A DNA stretch of 64,000 bases, taken from the NCBI RefSeq assembly GCF_028010285.1, contig NZ_CP116304.1, positions 1,442,501 through 1,506,500 on the forward strand, in the 5' to 3' direction. Source of the stretch: Pseudomonas sp. Q1-7 (GTDB taxonomy: Bacteria > Pseudomonadota > Gammaproteobacteria > Pseudomonadales > Pseudomonadaceae). The notes under the pieces were generated by a model. That model saw nothing but the letters and a program-made list of their open reading frames with translations. It did not search any database and was not told the DNA's origin. The translations under genes and the position numbers were made by a program. This document shows, piece after piece, positions 42,223-51,063 of the stretch (position 1 is its first letter; each line of letters begins with the position of its first letter).

Positions 42223-43383
42223 TCAGAAGCCTGTGGCGAGGGCACGGTCGATCAGCCAGTCGACGGACGGGCCACGATCGATGCTGACCTCCACCGGCTG
42301 GCCGGCGAGGCTGCTCGGCAGCGGCTCGTCGGGCTGGATGGTGGCGCGGATGTCGGCGGACAGGCTGCCGTCCTGCAGGTGGCTGCCGAGGATCTTGCCG
42401 TGGCGCACCTGGTCTTCGCCGGCCACCCGGAAGCTGACGCGGGCACCGGGTCTGGCCTGGGCGATGTTGCGGAAGGGGAAGCGCGCCTGCACGGTGGCCT
42501 GGGTGTCCTGGGGCACCAGTTCGAAGATCACGTCGCCCTTGCTGGCGAACTGGCCGTCGGCCACCAACTGGCGGGCGATCTTGCAGTTGCAGGGGCTGGT
42601 GAGGGTGCCCTTGATCTGCTTGCCGAACAGTGCTTCGACGTTCTTCGGCGTGAGCTGGTCGTCGCTCAGGTGGCCCTTGAGCATCTCCAGCAGGGTTGCG
42701 TTGAAGGAGGCGATGGGGGCGCCTTTCTCCACGCTGGCGTCCGCCTCCACCAGGCTCTGCACCGTGCCTTCACGGGGCATGGTGACCTGCATGGAGGGCA
42801 CCGCGACCATGGCCGAGTCGGCATGGGTGACGAAGTACAGGCCGTACAACGCGTTGAGGATGTAGGCGAAGGCGCCGACGCCGACAACGAAGATGCCGGC
42901 GCTGAATCCCACCGCCTTCACGCGTGCCAGGGGCCCCATGCCGCCGCCCGCGCCACCCTTGCGCGGCTTGGTGAAGTTCTCGCGCTGCAGGGTGTTGAGC
43001 AGGTCGCCGGCGCTGACCAGTTCGCCCGAGAGGTGGGCGCTGATGAGGTAACGCAGGGTGGCGATGTCACGCGGCTGCAGGTTGTGGAAAACGCAGCCGA
43101 TGCGACCGTTGCGGCTGTCCACGGCGCGCACCTGGAACTCCACGTCCAGGCCCAGGCTCAGGCCGTCGATCTGGAACATCAGGCGGCCCTTGTGGTGGTC
43201 GCCGACACGGGCGCCTGCAGGGGCGGCGGTGAAGGCGAAACCGCCGGCGGAGACATCCAGCAGCGCCGCCTCGAGGCGTTCGCCCCGGGCGATGTAGCGG
43301 ACCTTGCCGGGGATCTTCACCCGCGCGTGCTGGCGCTGGGCTTCGGATTCATGCACCACATTGAGGTTGACGGCTGTATTCAT
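42223..43383 (-). CDS. alg44: c-di-GMP receptor and alginate co-polymerase Alg44
   Basis: 386 residues from ATG 43383. N-terminal cytosolic PilZ domain: RQHAR (about 17-21) and D-V-S-A-G-G (about 43-48) bind c-di-GMP. One membrane helix lies at about 160-180. A periplasmic HlyD/MFP-like domain follows. Alg44 with bound c-di-GMP activates Alg8. All key Arg and Asp/Ser residues for c-di-GMP binding are visible, so control by c-di-GMP is expected. The genes alg8, alg44 and algK follow each other in order, with 30-base gaps. Confidence 0.97.
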   Translation of the reverse strand: MNTAVNLNVVHESEAQRQHARVKIPGKVRYIARGERLEAALLDVSAGGFAFTAAPAGARVGDHHKGRLMFQIDGLSLGLDVEFQVRAVDSRNGRIGCVFHNLQPRDIATLRYLISAHLSGELVSAGDLLNTLQRENFTKPRKGGAGGGMGPLARVKAVGFSAGIFVVGVGAFAYILNALYGLYFVTHADSAMVAVPSMQVTMPREGTVQSLVEADASVEKGAPIASFNATLLEMLKGHLSDDQLTPKNVEALFGKQIKGTLTSPCNCKIARQLVADGQFASKGDVIFELVPQDTQATVQARFPFRNIAQARPGARVSFRVAGEDQVRHGKILGSHLQDGSLSADIRATIQPDEPLPSSLAGQPVEVSIDRGPSVDWLIDRALATGF

Positions 43384-43412
43384 GGCTTCGATTCCTGTCA
43401 GGTTCCTTGTGC

Positions 43413-44894
43413 TCACACGATCGCCAGCAGCGTGGCGATGAATACGCTGGTCGCGGAAAAGGTCATGGCGCGTGAGGACCAGGTGTTGAACCAGCGCGAG
43501 AAGCTGGCGAGGTCACGGTTGAGCTTGGTGTTCTGGCGGGTCCAGGACTGCTGGTCGAGGCGGAAGAAGACGTAGATCTTCACCAGGGCCCCGACGATCT
43601 GGTTGTAATAGAGGATCAGCGGATAGGCCGGCCCGATCCGGTGGCCGCTGATGCTCAGGAGCAACGTCAGGGCCAGGCGGGTGAGGCCGATCCACAGCAG
43701 GTACACCAGCAGGTAGGCGATGCTGTACTTGAGGCTGGCGATGATGGCCACGGCCAGGCCCAGCAGGCAGGTCCACATCGAGGCGCGCTGGTCGGCCAGG
43801 ACCACGGTGGTGAACCAGCCAAGGCGGCGTGGACCCAGCGCCAGGGCGCGGGCGTTCTGCCGCAGGTTGTTGCCGTACCAGCGGAACATCAGCTTGCGGC
43901 TGGCCTTGACGAAGCTCCTCTCCGGCGGGTGTTCCACCGTGTTGATGGCGGCATCCGGCACGTAGAAGGTGTCGTAGCCCAGGCGCATCAGGCTGTACCA
44001 GCTGGACTTGTCGTCACCGGTGAGGAACTGGAAACGACCCAGGCGCCAGTGGTCCAGGTGGTCGCTTTCCACATCGGCGATGAAGTCCGGATCGGTCACC
44101 ACGCTGGCGCGGAACACCGACATCCGCCCGGTCATGGTCAGCACGCGCCTGGAGAGCGCCATGGAGCACATGTTGATGTGGCGCTGGGCGAAACGCAGCT
44201 TGTGCCACTCGCTCATGATGTAGCTGCCGCGCACCTCACAGAACTCGTTGGTGGTCAGGCCGCCGACATTCGGGAAGAGCGTGAACCAGGGCACGGTCTT
44301 GCGCACCACGCCTTCGGCCAGCACCGTATCGCCGTCGATCACCGCCACCACTGCGTTGGCATCCGGCAACTGCCGGGAGATGGCGCGGAAGCCGTAGGCC
44401 AGGCCGTCGCGCTTGCCGGTGCCGGGAATGCGCACGAAGTCCAGCTTGACCCTCGCCGGCGGGGCGAGCCTGGCCCAGAGGTTCTTCACCAGCAGCTCAT
44501 CGGACAGCTCGACGATGGAGCAGACCACGGTGGTCGGGTAGCCGCAGTCGATGGCCTCCTGGATCACCGAGCGATACACCATGGCGGTGGTGAGGGCTTC
44601 GATGCGGAAGCTGGTGACCAGCAAGAACACGTGGGACGGGGCGGCCGCGTCGCCCAGTTTCGCCAGGCGGCGCTTGTACCAGGGGTAGACGACGTAGAGG
44701 AACAACGTGCCGCGCACGAAGTGCAGGGCGCCCATGGAATAGCGCCAGATGCCCACGGCGCCGATCAGCAGCAGGAAATGCCTGGAGTCGGGGTCGAATA
44801 CCGACGTGGGCAGGGCCAGGGCCAGCAGCATCAGCGCGATGAGGTAGAACAGCCAGCCCGAGGCTTCGAGCAGGCCATGCTTGATCTTGTCCAT
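43413..44894 (-). CDS. alg8: Alginate synthase catalytic subunit Alg8
   Basis: 493 residues, matching the 494 of P. aeruginosa. Glycosyltransferase family 2 with membrane helices at about 10-60 and 365-490. The cytosolic catalytic core has the D-G-D motif in AVIDGDTVL (about 186-194) and the later acidic motif in [11 protein letters not shown] (about 275-285). It polymerises GDP-mannuronate to mannuronan and passes it across the inner membrane. It follows algD and precedes alg44, which activates it. Confidence 0.97.
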   Translation of the reverse strand: MDKIKHGLLEASGWLFYLIALMLLALALPTSVFDPDSRHFLLLIGAVGIWRYSMGALHFVRGTLFLYVVYPWYKRRLAKLGDAAAPSHVFLLVTSFRIEALTTAMVYRSVIQEAIDCGYPTTVVCSIVELSDELLVKNLWARLAPPARVKLDFVRIPGTGKRDGLAYGFRAISRQLPDANAVVAVIDGDTVLAEGVVRKTVPWFTLFPNVGGLTTNEFCEVRGSYIMSEWHKLRFAQRHINMCSMALSRRVLTMTGRMSVFRASVVTDPDFIADVESDHLDHWRLGRFQFLTGDDKSSWYSLMRLGYDTFYVPDAAINTVEHPPERSFVKASRKLMFRWYGNNLRQNARALALGPRRLGWFTTVVLADQRASMWTCLLGLAVAIIASLKYSIAYLLVYLLWIGLTRLALTLLLSISGHRIGPAYPLILYYNQIVGALVKIYVFFRLDQQSWTRQNTKLNRDLASFSRWFNTWSSRAMTFSATSVFIATLLAIV

Positions 44895-44953
44895 AGGTGT
44901 TCTCGTCCCGATGGCGTTGGGCGTGCCCCTCCCGCGAGGGGAGGGGCGGGCGC

Positions 44954-46264
44954 TTACCAGCAGATGCCCTCGGCGTTGCCTTGGGTGCCCCTGGGCATGA
45001 AGCCCACCAGGTCGATCACCTGCTTGCCGGCCGGGGCTTTCTGGGCCAGCGGCGCGAACAGCTCGTCGCGGTTGCCCAGGACGATGATGTCGGCCTTGTC
45101 GACCACCGCGTCGAAGTTGCTGTCCAGCAGCGAGGACACATGGGGGATCTTCGACTCGATGTAGTCCTTGTTGGCGCCGTGGACGCGGGCGTACTCGACG
45201 TTGCGGTCGTAGATGCTGAGGTCGAAGCCCTTGCCGATCAGCATCTCGGCCAGCTCCACCAGCGGGCTCTCGCGCAAGTCGTCGGTGCCGGCCTTGAAGG
45301 ACAGGCCGAGCAGGGCGATCTTGCGCTTGTCGTGGCCGGCGATGATGTCGTAGGCCTTCTGCACCTGGCCGGCGTTGCTGCGCATCAGCGAGCCGATCAG
45401 CGGCGAGTCCACGTCGAGGGAGGTGGCGCGGTAGTTCAGGGCGCGCACGTCCTTGGGCAGGCAGGAGCCGCCGAAGGCGAAGCCCGGGCGCATGTAGTAC
45501 TTGGACAGGTTGAGCTTGTTGTCCTGGCAGACCACGTCCATCACCTCGCGGCCATCGACGCCGACCGCCTTGGCGATGTTGCCGATCTCGTTGGCGAAGG
45601 TGACCTTGGCGGCGTGCCAGACGTTGCAGGTGTACTTGATCATCTCCGCGACTTCGATGTCCTTGCGGATGATCGGCGCGTCCAGTTCCCGGTAGAGGGT
45701 TTCCAGCAGGTCGCCGGCGGCCTTGTCCAGCTCGCCGATGACGGTCATGGGGGGGAAGTCGTAGTCCTTGATCGCGGTGCTTTCGCGCAGGAACTCGGGG
45801 TTCACCGCCACGCCGAAGTCGACGCCGGCCTGCTTGCCGGAGCAGTCTTCGATGATCGGGATCACCACGTTCTTCACCGTGCCCGGCAGCACGGTGCTGC
45901 GCACGACCACGGTGTGGCGTTCGGTCTTGTCGCGCAGGGCGAAGCCGATTTCGCGGCAGACGCCTTCGATGTAGTCCAGCGACAGGTCGCCGTTCTTCTT
46001 GCTCGGGGTGCCAACGCAGATGAACGACACCTGGGTGTCACGCACGGCACCGGCGACATCAGTGGTGCCGCGCAGGCGGCCAGACTTCACGCCTTGTTGC
46101 AGAAGTTCTTCCAAGCCGGGTTCGACAATGGGCGACTTGCCCTTGTTGATCAGGTCGATCTTGGTCTGAGAAACGTCGACACCGACAACTTCATGACCAC
46201 GAGCAGAGAGGCAGCCGGCGCACACTGCACCAACATAGCCCAAACCGAAGATGCTGATTTGCAT
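44954..46264 (-). CDS. algD: GDP-mannose 6-dehydrogenase
   Basis: 436 residues from ATG 46264, the length of P. aeruginosa AlgD; the in-frame Met at 46273 is less likely. N-terminal Rossmann motif FGLGYVGAV (5-13), nucleotide-sugar-binding [10 protein letters not shown], and the catalytic cysteine in FGGSCLPKD (near 268). It oxidises GDP-mannose to GDP-mannuronate in two NAD-dependent steps, the committed step of alginate synthesis. It is the first gene of the operon, under the AlgU promoter about 450 bases upstream. Confidence 0.98.
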   Translation of the reverse strand: MQISIFGLGYVGAVCAGCLSARGHEVVGVDVSQTKIDLINKGKSPIVEPGLEELLQQGVKSGRLRGTTDVAGAVRDTQVSFICVGTPSKKNGDLSLDYIEGVCREIGFALRDKTERHTVVVRSTVLPGTVKNVVIPIIEDCSGKQAGVDFGVAVNPEFLRESTAIKDYDFPPMTVIGELDKAAGDLLETLYRELDAPIIRKDIEVAEMIKYTCNVWHAAKVTFANEIGNIAKAVGVDGREVMDVVCQDNKLNLSKYYMRPGFAFGGSCLPKDVRALNYRATSLDVDSPLIGSLMRSNAGQVQKAYDIIAGHDKRKIALLGLSFKAGTDDLRESPLVELAEMLIGKGFDLSIYDRNVEYARVHGANKDYIESKIPHVSSLLDSNFDAVVDKADIIVLGNRDELFAPLAQKAPAGKQVIDLVGFMPRGTQGNAEGICW

Positions 46265-46654
46265 CGTATTCACCTCGTCCTTTAAGCACGCTGTTTAATA
46301 AGTGACGTTACTGTCGCTTTGGTTTGCACCGTTACGTTGCACTAGCAACTTTCCAGTGCGCAGGCATGAGTAATACCGGACGCCAAAGTTAGGGCGCCTG
46401 AACTGGGCTGGTCGTAACGCTTGCCCGGGTAGAGTCCTGAGCTGATCGCCGCAATGGCTCTGGCTCGCTGGTTTTGTCCAGTTGGTCGAGTTTGTTGTGT
46501 TTCTCCTTAATTAACTTGTTTGGTTTTCACCAGATAAAAGCTATCCCTCGGCTGTATGCCGATAGCGATCAAGGCAGTTTGAAATCACACCGGAACAGGG
46601 TGTGAGGAATTAAGTCTCGGGGGTATGAGTATCCAGCTTTTCGGATAGTTCCTG

Positions 46655-46663
46655 CCGTTCGTC
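46655..46663 (+). promoter_or_regulatory. AlgR-type site CCGTTCGTC
   Basis: A full match to the core of the AlgR binding motif known for P. aeruginosa algD. It lies about 50 bases downstream of the predicted start, in the leader. Beside it, GAACTA-N17-TCATA (46624-46651, minus strand) is a weaker AlgU-like promoter candidate; if that were the true start, this site would lie near -42. Confidence 0.45.
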
Positions 46664-46720
46664 CCTGTTTTTCACTGTTGCAGTTTTTTGACTATTGCCA
46701 GCGTTCTTCTCGTGGCACTT

Positions 46721-46748
46721 TCAGAGTTGGCTGGATTTGGAAAAGTTC
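46721..46748 (-). promoter_or_regulatory. AlgU (sigma-22) promoter of the alginate operon
   Basis: On the minus strand GAACTT (46748-46743), 17 bases, then TCTGA (46725-46721): an exact match to the AlgU/RpoE-type consensus. The predicted start near 46714 gives a leader of about 450 bases before algD, somewhat longer than in P. aeruginosa. Confidence 0.85.
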
Positions 46749-46788
46749 CGGGTAGTGCAAAATACCGATTTTGCGATATTGCATTTTG

Positions 46789-46843
46789 CAAGTTGGCCAC
46801 TATTCGAGAACAAGTTGGCCAGTACAGAAAAGCAACTTGGCCA
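46789..46843 (-). repeat. Three CAAsTTGGCCA repeats at exact 22-bp intervals
   Basis: CAAGTTGGCCA at 46789-46799, the same at 46811-46821, and CAACTTGGCCA at 46833-46843: starts exactly 22 bases apart, about two helical turns. They lie about 75-130 bases upstream of the predicted algD start, on the activator side. A degenerate AGTTGGC at 46725 is 66 bases (three periods) from the first copy. Confidence 0.7.
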
Positions 46844-46968
46844 GTATCAAGTTCGTAGGGGTGGCGGCTATATGATCTTGAAGTGATATTGAGTTCGCAT
46901 TGCCGGGTGCTGTGCGCACCAGCGGAGCGGCGCTGGGAGGGTAGGCAGGGTGCGGGGAGGCACACATG

Positions 46969-46992
46969 AAAACCCCGCCGGGCGGCGGGGTT
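46969..46992 (-). terminator. yaaA rho-independent terminator
   Basis: A perfect 9-bp stem (46971-46979 with 46984-46992), loop GGGC, followed on the minus strand by a T run. It lies just past the yaaA stop and separates yaaA from the algD control region. Confidence 0.85.
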
Positions 46993-46999
46993 GGTGCTG

Positions 47000-47779
47000 T
47001 CAGTCCTGTGGATGGTCCCGCAGGAACACCAGGCTGTCCGGCTTCGAATGCTCCGCGGAGTAGCGGTAGCCCTGGTCGTTGAAGTCCTTGAGGCCTTCCG
47101 GGTCGGTCAGCCGCTCCTTGATCACGTAGCGGGCCATCAGGCCGCGGGCCTTCTTGGCGTAGAAGCTGATGATCTTGTACTGGCCGTTCTTCAGGTCCTT
47201 GAACTCGGTGTCGATCACTCGCGCGTTCAGGGCCTTGCGCTTGACCGAGCTGAAGTATTCGTTGGAGGCGAGGTTGAGCAGGATGTCATCGCCCTGTGCC
47301 GCCAGCGCGTCATTCAGCCAGCCGCTGATGCGCTCGCCCCAGAAAGCGTAGAGGTCCTTGCCGCGGGCGTTGGCCAGTCGGGTGCCCATTTCCAGGCGAT
47401 AGGGCTGCATCAGGTCCAGCGGGCGCAACAGGCCGTAGAGGCCGGAGAGCATGCGCAGGTGCTGCTGGGCAAAGTCGAAATCCGCTTCGCTGAAGTCCTC
47501 GGCTTGCAGGCCGGTGTAGACGTCGCCCTTGAACGCCAGCAGGGCCTGCTTGGCATTGTCCGGGGTGAAGTCCGGGTGCCAGCTGCCGTAGCGGGCGGCA
47601 TTGAGGCCGGCCAGCTTGTCGGACAGGTGCATCAGTTCGGCGATCTGCGCCGGGCTCAGCTCGCGCAGTTGCTGGATCAGCTCCTGGGCATGGTCGAGGA
47701 ACTGCGGCTGGGTGAAGCGCGGGGTTGCCGGCGGGGTTTCGTAATCCAGGGTCTTGGCAGGGGAAATCACCAATAGCAT
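47000..47779 (-). CDS. yaaA: Peroxide stress protein YaaA
   Basis: 259 residues of the YaaA/DUF328 family: [17 protein letters not shown] at the start, [34 protein letters not shown] (about 113-136), and NLASNEYF (about 170). YaaA lowers free iron during hydrogen peroxide stress and so limits DNA damage; it has a cantaloupe fold with DNA-binding features. It is cytosolic. The gene is transcribed alone with its own terminator, between the algD control region and a divergent PhoH gene. The family call is secure. Confidence 0.93.
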   Translation of the reverse strand: MLLVISPAKTLDYETPPATPRFTQPQFLDHAQELIQQLRELSPAQIAELMHLSDKLAGLNAARYGSWHPDFTPDNAKQALLAFKGDVYTGLQAEDFSEADFDFAQQHLRMLSGLYGLLRPLDLMQPYRLEMGTRLANARGKDLYAFWGERISGWLNDALAAQGDDILLNLASNEYFSSVKRKALNARVIDTEFKDLKNGQYKIISFYAKKARGLMARYVIKERLTDPEGLKDFNDQGYRYSAEHSKPDSLVFLRDHPQD

Positions 47780-48231
47780 CGAATCGTCTCCTTCGGGAAT
47801 GCGGCGATTCTAGGGATTTGCCCGCCGTGGCTCCACCTATCCCGCCGATAGGCAGGCGCGGGAAAACGGGATGGCGGATGCGGGGAGGCGCCGTCGAGGG
47901 GCGAACCGGACTCGACCGATGTAGGAAAATGGCGAGATTTCATCAGAGGGGACTTTCGACTTTAACGGGCGCTTTCCTACACGCCAAGGCCTTTTTGTGT
48001 GTGTGTGAAAAAAGACTCGTACAGGCAAAAAAATTCTTTTTTCTGTCATCCCGAATGGAGTATTAAAAAAACAGACCGCCGAACCCTGCAGACAGGTGGC
48101 GGCCATTGGCCCTCACCTTGTTGGCACCTTCTCCCGCCCGGCATGACCCGGAAGGAAGAGGTCGGCGGCCCTTCGCGGCGGAGCGCCAGCCTGGCATTCC
48201 GTCGCCTGGCCCTATAAGAAGGTGACCGAGT
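47780..48231. other. 452-base region upstream of the PIN-PhoH gene
   Basis: No gene is supported. It holds an inverted repeat TGTAGGAAA (47920-47928) with TTTCCTACA (47973-47981), a TG dinucleotide run (47996-48007), and a low-GC block (about 48008-48075) with several A and T runs. The low-GC block is the best place for a promoter of the PhoH-type gene. Confidence 0.45.
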
Positions 48232-49623
48232 ATGGATGACCACGGACGCTCCCGCCCTACCGCTCCAACCTTGTACGCGCTCGACACCAACGTCCTGATC
48301 CATGATCCCAACGCGTTGCTGAACTTCCAGGAACACCACGTGGCCATTCCGATGACCGTGCTGGAGGAACTGGACAAGCTCAAGACCGGCAAGCAGGGCG
48401 TTGCCGCCGAATGCAGGCAGGCCATCCGTAACATCGACAAGATCCTCAGCGGCGCCACACCCGAGGAAGTGGAGCACGGTGTTCCCATCCAGCGCGAGAA
48501 GAGCGGCCCCTGCGGCTTCCTCTCGATCCTCATGAGCAAGCGCGCGGCGCCGGTCACCTGGCTGCCGGAAGACCTCAACGACAACAAGATCATCAACCAA
48601 CTGGTGGAGCTGAAGAGCCGCAAGCCGGGGATGGACGTGGTGCTGGTCACCAAGGACATCAACATGCGCCTGAAGGCACGGGCCTGCGGGATCGACTCCG
48701 AGGACTACCACACCGACCAACTGGTGGACGACGTTTCCCTGCTGTCCCGTGGCTACCACGACATGCCGGGCTCGTTCTGGGACCGCGTGAGCAAGGTGGA
48801 GACCCGCCAGGACCACGGCCGTACCTGGCACCGCGTCCAGCTCACCGACAACCTGCCGGCGGTGCACGTCAACGAGTTCATCGTCGACGAGCAGGGCTTC
48901 GTCGGCTGGATCAAGGGCATCAAGGCCGATGAACTGCTGATCCTCGACCTGCACCAGGAACCGCTGCTGCACCAGGAAGCCTGGGGTCTAAGGCCGCGCG
49001 ACGTGTATCAGGCCCTGGCGCTCTACGCGCTGCTGGACCCGGATATCCACCTCGTCAACCTCACCGGTGCGGCGGGTTCGGGCAAGACCATCCTGGCGCT
49101 GGCCGCGGCCATCGAGCAGACCATGGTGAGCAAGCGCTACCGGCGCATCATCGCCACCCGCAGCGTGCAGGGCCTGGACCAGGAGATCGGCTTTTTGCCC
49201 GGCACCGAGGCGGAGAAGATGGAGCCCTGGCTGGGGGCGATCACCGACAACCTGGAAGCCTTGCACATGGAGGACGAGAGCACCCACGGCAGCGTCGACT
49301 ACATCCTCAGCAAGGTGCCGCTGCAGTTCAAATCCCTGAACTACATCCGTGGCCGCAGCTTCCAGCAGAGCCTGATCATCATCGACGAGTGCCAGAACCT
49401 GACGCCGCACCAGATGAAAACCATCATCACCCGTGCCGGCACCGGGTCCAAGGTGATCTGCCTGGGCAACCTGGCGCAGATCGACACCCCCTACCTCTCC
49501 GCGCCGAGTTCCGGCCTGACCTACCTCACCGAACGCTTCAAGGATTTCCCCCACGGCGTGCACATCACCCTCCAGGGCGTGCCGCGCTCCGTGCTGGCGG
49601 AGTTCGCCGAAGCACACATGTGA
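48232..49623 (+). CDS. PIN-domain PhoH family ATPase
   Basis: 463 residues. N-terminal PIN nuclease-like domain (about 14-140) with the acidic metal site starting at ALDTNVLIHDP (Asp18) and VLEELDKLK. C-terminal PhoH ATPase: Walker A GAAGSGKT (about 279-286) and Walker B LIIIDECQN (about 383-391). This PIN-PhoH fusion (PhoH2 type) is thought to act as an RNA helicase/ribonuclease. In Pseudomonas it precedes moaC, as here. A hairpin at 49638-49657 follows it. It is not known to answer to phosphate in this genus. Confidence 0.9.
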   Translation: MDDHGRSRPTAPTLYALDTNVLIHDPNALLNFQEHHVAIPMTVLEELDKLKTGKQGVAAECRQAIRNIDKILSGATPEEVEHGVPIQREKSGPCGFLSILMSKRAAPVTWLPEDLNDNKIINQLVELKSRKPGMDVVLVTKDINMRLKARACGIDSEDYHTDQLVDDVSLLSRGYHDMPGSFWDRVSKVETRQDHGRTWHRVQLTDNLPAVHVNEFIVDEQGFVGWIKGIKADELLILDLHQEPLLHQEAWGLRPRDVYQALALYALLDPDIHLVNLTGAAGSGKTILALAAAIEQTMVSKRYRRIIATRSVQGLDQEIGFLPGTEAEKMEPWLGAITDNLEALHMEDESTHGSVDYILSKVPLQFKSLNYIRGRSFQQSLIIIDECQNLTPHQMKTIITRAGTGSKVICLGNLAQIDTPYLSAPSSGLTYLTERFKDFPHGVHITLQGVPRSVLAEFAEAHM

Positions 49624-49637
49624 CCCACGACTCCCGT

Positions 49638-49667
49638 CGGGCGGCAACTGCCGCCCGGCGCGGGTTT
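49638..49667 (+). terminator. Probable terminator after the PhoH gene
   Basis: An 8-bp stem CGGGCGGC (49638-49645) and GCCGCCCG (49650-49657), loop AACT. Only a short T run follows (49665-49667), so efficiency is uncertain. Confidence 0.5.
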
Positions 49668-49670
49668 CTG

Positions 49671-49700
49671 TATACAATCGGTCTCCTGTGCAAGGAGACC
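49671..49700 (+). promoter_or_regulatory. moaC promoter and palindrome over the ribosome binding site
   Basis: TATACAAT (49671-49678) is a sigma-70 -10-like box. GGTCTCC (49680-49686) and GGAGACC (49694-49700) are exact inverted copies around seven bases; the right arm contains the AAGGAG ribosome binding site of moaC. It could be an operator at the start point or, in a longer transcript, an RNA hairpin that hides the site. Confidence 0.5.
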
Positions 49701-49704
49701 TGCT

Positions 49705-50178
49705 GTGCTTACTCATCTCGATTCCGAAGGCCACGCCAACATGGTCGACGTCACCGACAAGGCGGTGACCTCCCGTGAGGCGACGGCTGAAGCCCGTGTG
49801 CGCATGCGCCCGGAAACCCTCGCCATGATCCAGGCCGGCGGCCACCCGAAGGGCGACGTCTTCGCCGTGGCCCGGATCGCCGGCATCCAGGCGGCGAAGA
49901 AGACCTCCGATCTGATCCCCCTGTGCCACCCGCTGATGCTCACCAGCGTCAAGGTGGAGCTGCAAGCCGAAGGGGAGGACTGCGTGCGCATCGTCGCCCG
50001 CTGCAAGCTGGCCGGGCAGACCGGGGTGGAAATGGAGGCGCTGACCGCCGCCAGCGTCGCCGCCCTGACCCTCTATGACATGTGCAAGGCGGTGGACCGC
50101 GGCATGACCATCGAAAACGTGCGCCTGCTGGAAAAGCGGGGCGGCAAGAGCGGCCACTACCAGGCCGGGGAGCAATGA
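49705..50178 (+). CDS. moaC: Cyclic pyranopterin monophosphate synthase
   Basis: 157 residues from a GTG start seven bases after AAGGAG. Conserved [18 protein letters not shown] (about 13-30), [13 protein letters not shown] (about 65-77) and [23 protein letters not shown] (about 113-135). MoaC, with MoaA, turns GTP into cyclic pyranopterin monophosphate, the first intermediate of molybdenum cofactor. moaA is not in the window. It is the first gene of moaC-moaD-moaE. Confidence 0.96.
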   Translation: MLTHLDSEGHANMVDVTDKAVTSREATAEARVRMRPETLAMIQAGGHPKGDVFAVARIAGIQAAKKTSDLIPLCHPLMLTSVKVELQAEGEDCVRIVARCKLAGQTGVEMEALTAASVAALTLYDMCKAVDRGMTIENVRLLEKRGGKSGHYQAGEQ

Positions 50179-50426
50179 TGATTCGCGTGCAGTATTTCGC
50201 CCGTTACCGTGAAGCGCTTGGCATCGAAGGCGAGCAGCTCAACTGGGACGCGGCGTTCGCGAAGCTGGACGACCTGCGTCAGCACCTGCTGGCCCGTGGC
50301 GGCGTTTGGGAAGTGCTCGCGGAGCAGAACCTGATGTGCGCCCGCAACCAGGAGTTGTGCAGCCTGGACGAGGCGCTGGCCGATGGCGACGAGGTGGCGT
50401 TCTTCCCCACGGTTACCGGAGGCTGA
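50178..50426 (+). CDS. moaD: Molybdopterin synthase small subunit
   Basis: 82 residues from ATG 50178, which overlaps the last base of moaC; the ATG at 50175 is closer to GGGGAG than expected. It is a ubiquitin-fold protein ending in the required double glycine (TVTGG), which is adenylated by MoeB and carries the sulfur used to make molybdopterin. Length is normal. It is translationally coupled to moaC and followed after one base by moaE, its partner. Confidence 0.95.
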   Translation: MIRVQYFARYREALGIEGEQLNWDAAFAKLDDLRQHLLARGGVWEVLAEQNLMCARNQELCSLDEALADGDEVAFFPTVTGG

Positions 50427-50427
50427 G

Positions 50428-50877
50428 ATGGCCGTTCGCGTGCAGGAAACCGGCTTTGATCCGGGTGTCGAACTCAACGCGTTGCACGCGGCCAATGTCG
50501 GCATTGGCGCGGTGGTCGGCTTCGTCGGCTACGTGCGCGATTTCAACGACGGCCAGGAGGTGGCGGGCATGTTCCTCGAGCATTACCCCGGGATGACCGA
50601 GAAGGCCCTGGAGAAGATCGCCGTCGAGGCGCGGGAACGCTGGCCGCTGCTCAATGTGGAGATACTCCACCGCATCGGCCGGCTGGAGCCGGGCGAGCCC
50701 ATCGTCTTCGTCGGCACCGCCAGCGCCCACCGCCAGGCGGCGTTCGACGCCTGCAACTTCATCATGGATTACCTCAAGACCCGCGCGCCGTTCTGGAAGA
50801 AGGAAGACACCGCCGAAGGCCCGCGCTGGGTGGAAGGGCGTTACAGTGACAAGGCGGCGGCCGAGCGCTGGGAATAA
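50428..50877 (+). CDS. moaE: Molybdopterin synthase catalytic subunit
   Basis: 149 residues; CGGAGG lies six bases before the ATG. Conserved GAVVGFVGYVRDFN (about 27-40), LEHYPGMTEKAL (about 51-62), HRIGRLEPGE and the basic KTRAPFWKKE (about 120-129) with the catalytic lysine. It adds two sulfurs to the pterin using MoaD thiocarboxylate. It ends the moa operon, followed by a REPIN. Confidence 0.96.
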   Translation: MAVRVQETGFDPGVELNALHAANVGIGAVVGFVGYVRDFNDGQEVAGMFLEHYPGMTEKALEKIAVEARERWPLLNVEILHRIGRLEPGEPIVFVGTASAHRQAAFDACNFIMDYLKTRAPFWKKEDTAEGPRWVEGRYSDKAAAERWE

Positions 50878-50901
50878 GGGGTGGCGAAGTATCCGTTTTT
50901 C

Positions 50902-50998
50902 TGTAGGAGCGAATTCATTCGCGAAGCAGGCCAACGGCCCGCCATACGGGAACCTTGGGGCCGCGCTGCGGCCTTTCGCGAATAAATTCGCTCCCACA
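50902..50998. repeat. GTAGGAGCGAA-type REP pair (REPIN)
   Basis: Two 24-base inverted arms, 50902-50925 and 50975-50998, agree at 22 of 24 positions. The arm core is TGTAGGAGCGAATTC and ATTCGCGAA, the commonest Pseudomonas REP type. It is unrelated to the CCCTCTCCC family elsewhere in the window. Confidence 0.85.
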
Positions 50999-51063
50999 AG
51001 TCATTCGTGGCACCGATCAGCAAGCCCGGCCCCGCCGGGCTTACTTTTGGGTGATTGACGATA

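Larger units (their letters stand above)
46265..46999 (-). promoter_or_regulatory. algD upstream control region
   Basis: 735 bases without a gene between algD and yaaA, clearly richer in A and T than the coding parts. They hold the AlgU promoter, the phased repeat array, an inverted repeat TGCAAAAT (46756-46763) with ATTTTGCA (46783-46790), an AlgR-motif match in the leader, and the yaaA terminator. Confidence 0.8.

Noticed and set aside
47996-48007. A TG dinucleotide run
   Set aside because: Six units only; no link to a gene start or known phase-variation element.
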